Assembly: GCA_903924715.1 (NCBI GenBank)
Contig: CAIYCP010000254.1
Span: 1-6,183, forward strand
Reading direction: 5' to 3'
DNA: 6,183 nucleotides
From: an uncultured beta proteobacterium
GTDB lineage: Bacteria > Pseudomonadota > Gammaproteobacteria > Burkholderiales > Burkholderiaceae_B
The notes under the pieces: model-generated
Database searches by the model: none
Told to the model about the DNA's origin: nothing
What the model saw: only the letters and a program-made list of their open reading frames with translations
Shown: one piece after another, positions 5,518-6,183 of the stretch
How positions within the stretch are numbered: position 1 is the first letter of the stretch
Layout of the letters: each line of letters begins with the position of its first letter
Translations under genes and position numbers: made by a program

Positions 5518-6183
5518 GTGACTACACCAAGCTCGCCAACTGGCTCAATCGAAAACGACGTTTCGCCAAGCGCAGGCTCGGGCGGACCGCGTTCGAGCTC
5601 GGCGTGGGTAAATACGCTTGAGCTTTTAAGTTCGATGCGCTTCTCAATCAGTTTGCTTGTTTTTATTTGCATGGCAAGCTTGATCGGTACCGTGGTGGCG
5701 CAAGGTCGTTCTGCAAGCGCGTACATCGATCAGTTCGGTCCGTTCTGGTTTGAGGTGCTTGATCAGTTTTCAATTTGGCACATCTATAACAGCTGGTGGT
5801 TTTTAGTCACAATGGCGTTTTTGGTGTTGTCGACCAGTTTATGTTTGATTCGTAATGCGCCAAAAATGCTGAAAGAGGCCTACTCTTTTCGCGAACAGAT
5901 CCGCGCCTCTAGCCTACGCTCGTTTCACCACAAAATAGAAATCGATACCTCGCGTGAACCCACGGCGGCCACGGCGTCTATCCAGGCGTGGTTAGAACGA
6001 CAAGGGTATGCCGTGCGTCAACGCACTGACGGCGATTCATTGTTGTTAGCTGCGAAGCGTGGCAGTGGCAATCGTTTGGGCTATATCTTTGCGCACGCTG
6101 CGATCGTGATTATTTGTGTGGGTGGTTTGCTGGATAGTGAACTGCCGATTCGTTTGCAAGTGTGGTTGTTTGGCAAAACCCCG
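5518..6183 (+). CDS. resB: ResB/Ccs1 cytochrome c biogenesis protein, 3'-partial (System II)
   Basis: This is the first 222 residues of a ResB (Ccs1) family protein, open to the window end. With CcsA (ResC), ResB forms the System II synthetase that moves heme across the inner membrane and attaches it to CXXCH cysteines. Membrane segments lie at about 43-62, 92-111 and 188-206; the large periplasmic domain and fourth segment would follow beyond the window. Family-like stretches include ELLSSMRFSISLL (35-47) and YIDQFGPFWFEV (69-80), then NSWWF (91-95). GTG 5518 is the only conventional start between the in-frame stop at 5506-5508 and the conserved core. ATG 5635 (codon 40) would delete ELLSS and is less likely. 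Residues 1-30 are a Ser/Gly/Pro-rich lead of no clear function. There is no Shine-Dalgarno, because the terminator occupies that space. A ccsA gene would be expected downstream. Confidence 0.88.
   Translation, partial: MTTPSSPTGSIENDVSPSAGSGGPRSSSAWVNTLELLSSMRFSISLLVFICMASLIGTVVAQGRSASAYIDQFGPFWFEVLDQFSIWHIYNSWWFLVTMAFLVLSTSLCLIRNAPKMLKEAYSFREQIRASSLRSFHHKIEIDTSREPTAATASIQAWLERQGYAVRQRTDGDSLLLAAKRGSGNRLGYIFAHAAIVIICVGGLLDSELPIRLQVWLFGKTP

Noticed and set aside
5505..5726. 73-residue minus-strand open frame opposite resB
   Set aside because: It lies over the conserved ResB N-terminal region, starts its stop side in the terminator, and has no recognisable features.

Overview
The window looks like ordinary chromosome from a betaproteobacterium of the order Burkholderiales, most likely Alcaligenaceae-like. 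This rests on my recall of family sequences: EngB (GTG start, N-terminus MSLLQHASFF, C-terminus ENWISPQVVP) and the ResB core (ELLSSMRF, then IDQFGPFWFEV) read very like Bordetella-type proteins. GC content is moderate. I see no insertion sequence, tRNA, rRNA, CRISPR array or phage gene. All six genes belong to known families.

Layout. (1) 2-1736, +: dsbD, the thiol:disulfide interchange protein. Its 5' end lies outside the window, and as written it is broken by a one-base frameshift near 677-697, between the two membrane cysteines. (2) 1801-3003, +: a 12-segment major facilitator superfamily (MFS) transporter of unknown substrate. (3) 3006-4022, -: hemB, porphobilinogen synthase of the type without active-site zinc cysteines. 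It converges on the MFS gene with only 2 bp between stop codons. (4) 4019-4642, -: engB, a ribosome-assembly GTPase upstream of hemB in the same operon, joined to it by an ATGA stop/start overlap. (5) 4643-4751: a divergent control region with overlapping -10 boxes on the two strands, framed by a 6-bp inverted repeat. (6) 4752-5450, +: a diheme cytochrome c4 precursor, followed by a strong intrinsic terminator. (7) 5518-6183, +: the start of resB (ccs1), cut by the window end.

How the genes fit together. Apart from engB and the transporter, the genes form a heme and cytochrome-c neighbourhood. HemB makes porphobilinogen for heme. DsbD carries reducing power across the inner membrane, which keeps periplasmic CXXCH cysteines reduced. 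ResB is half of the System II heme ligation complex (its partner CcsA would be expected just downstream). Cytochrome c4 is a two-heme client of that machinery. The most unusual points are the dsbD frameshift, the compact divergent promoter, and the terminator that ends 11 bases before the resB start codon. I found no convincing undescribed system.
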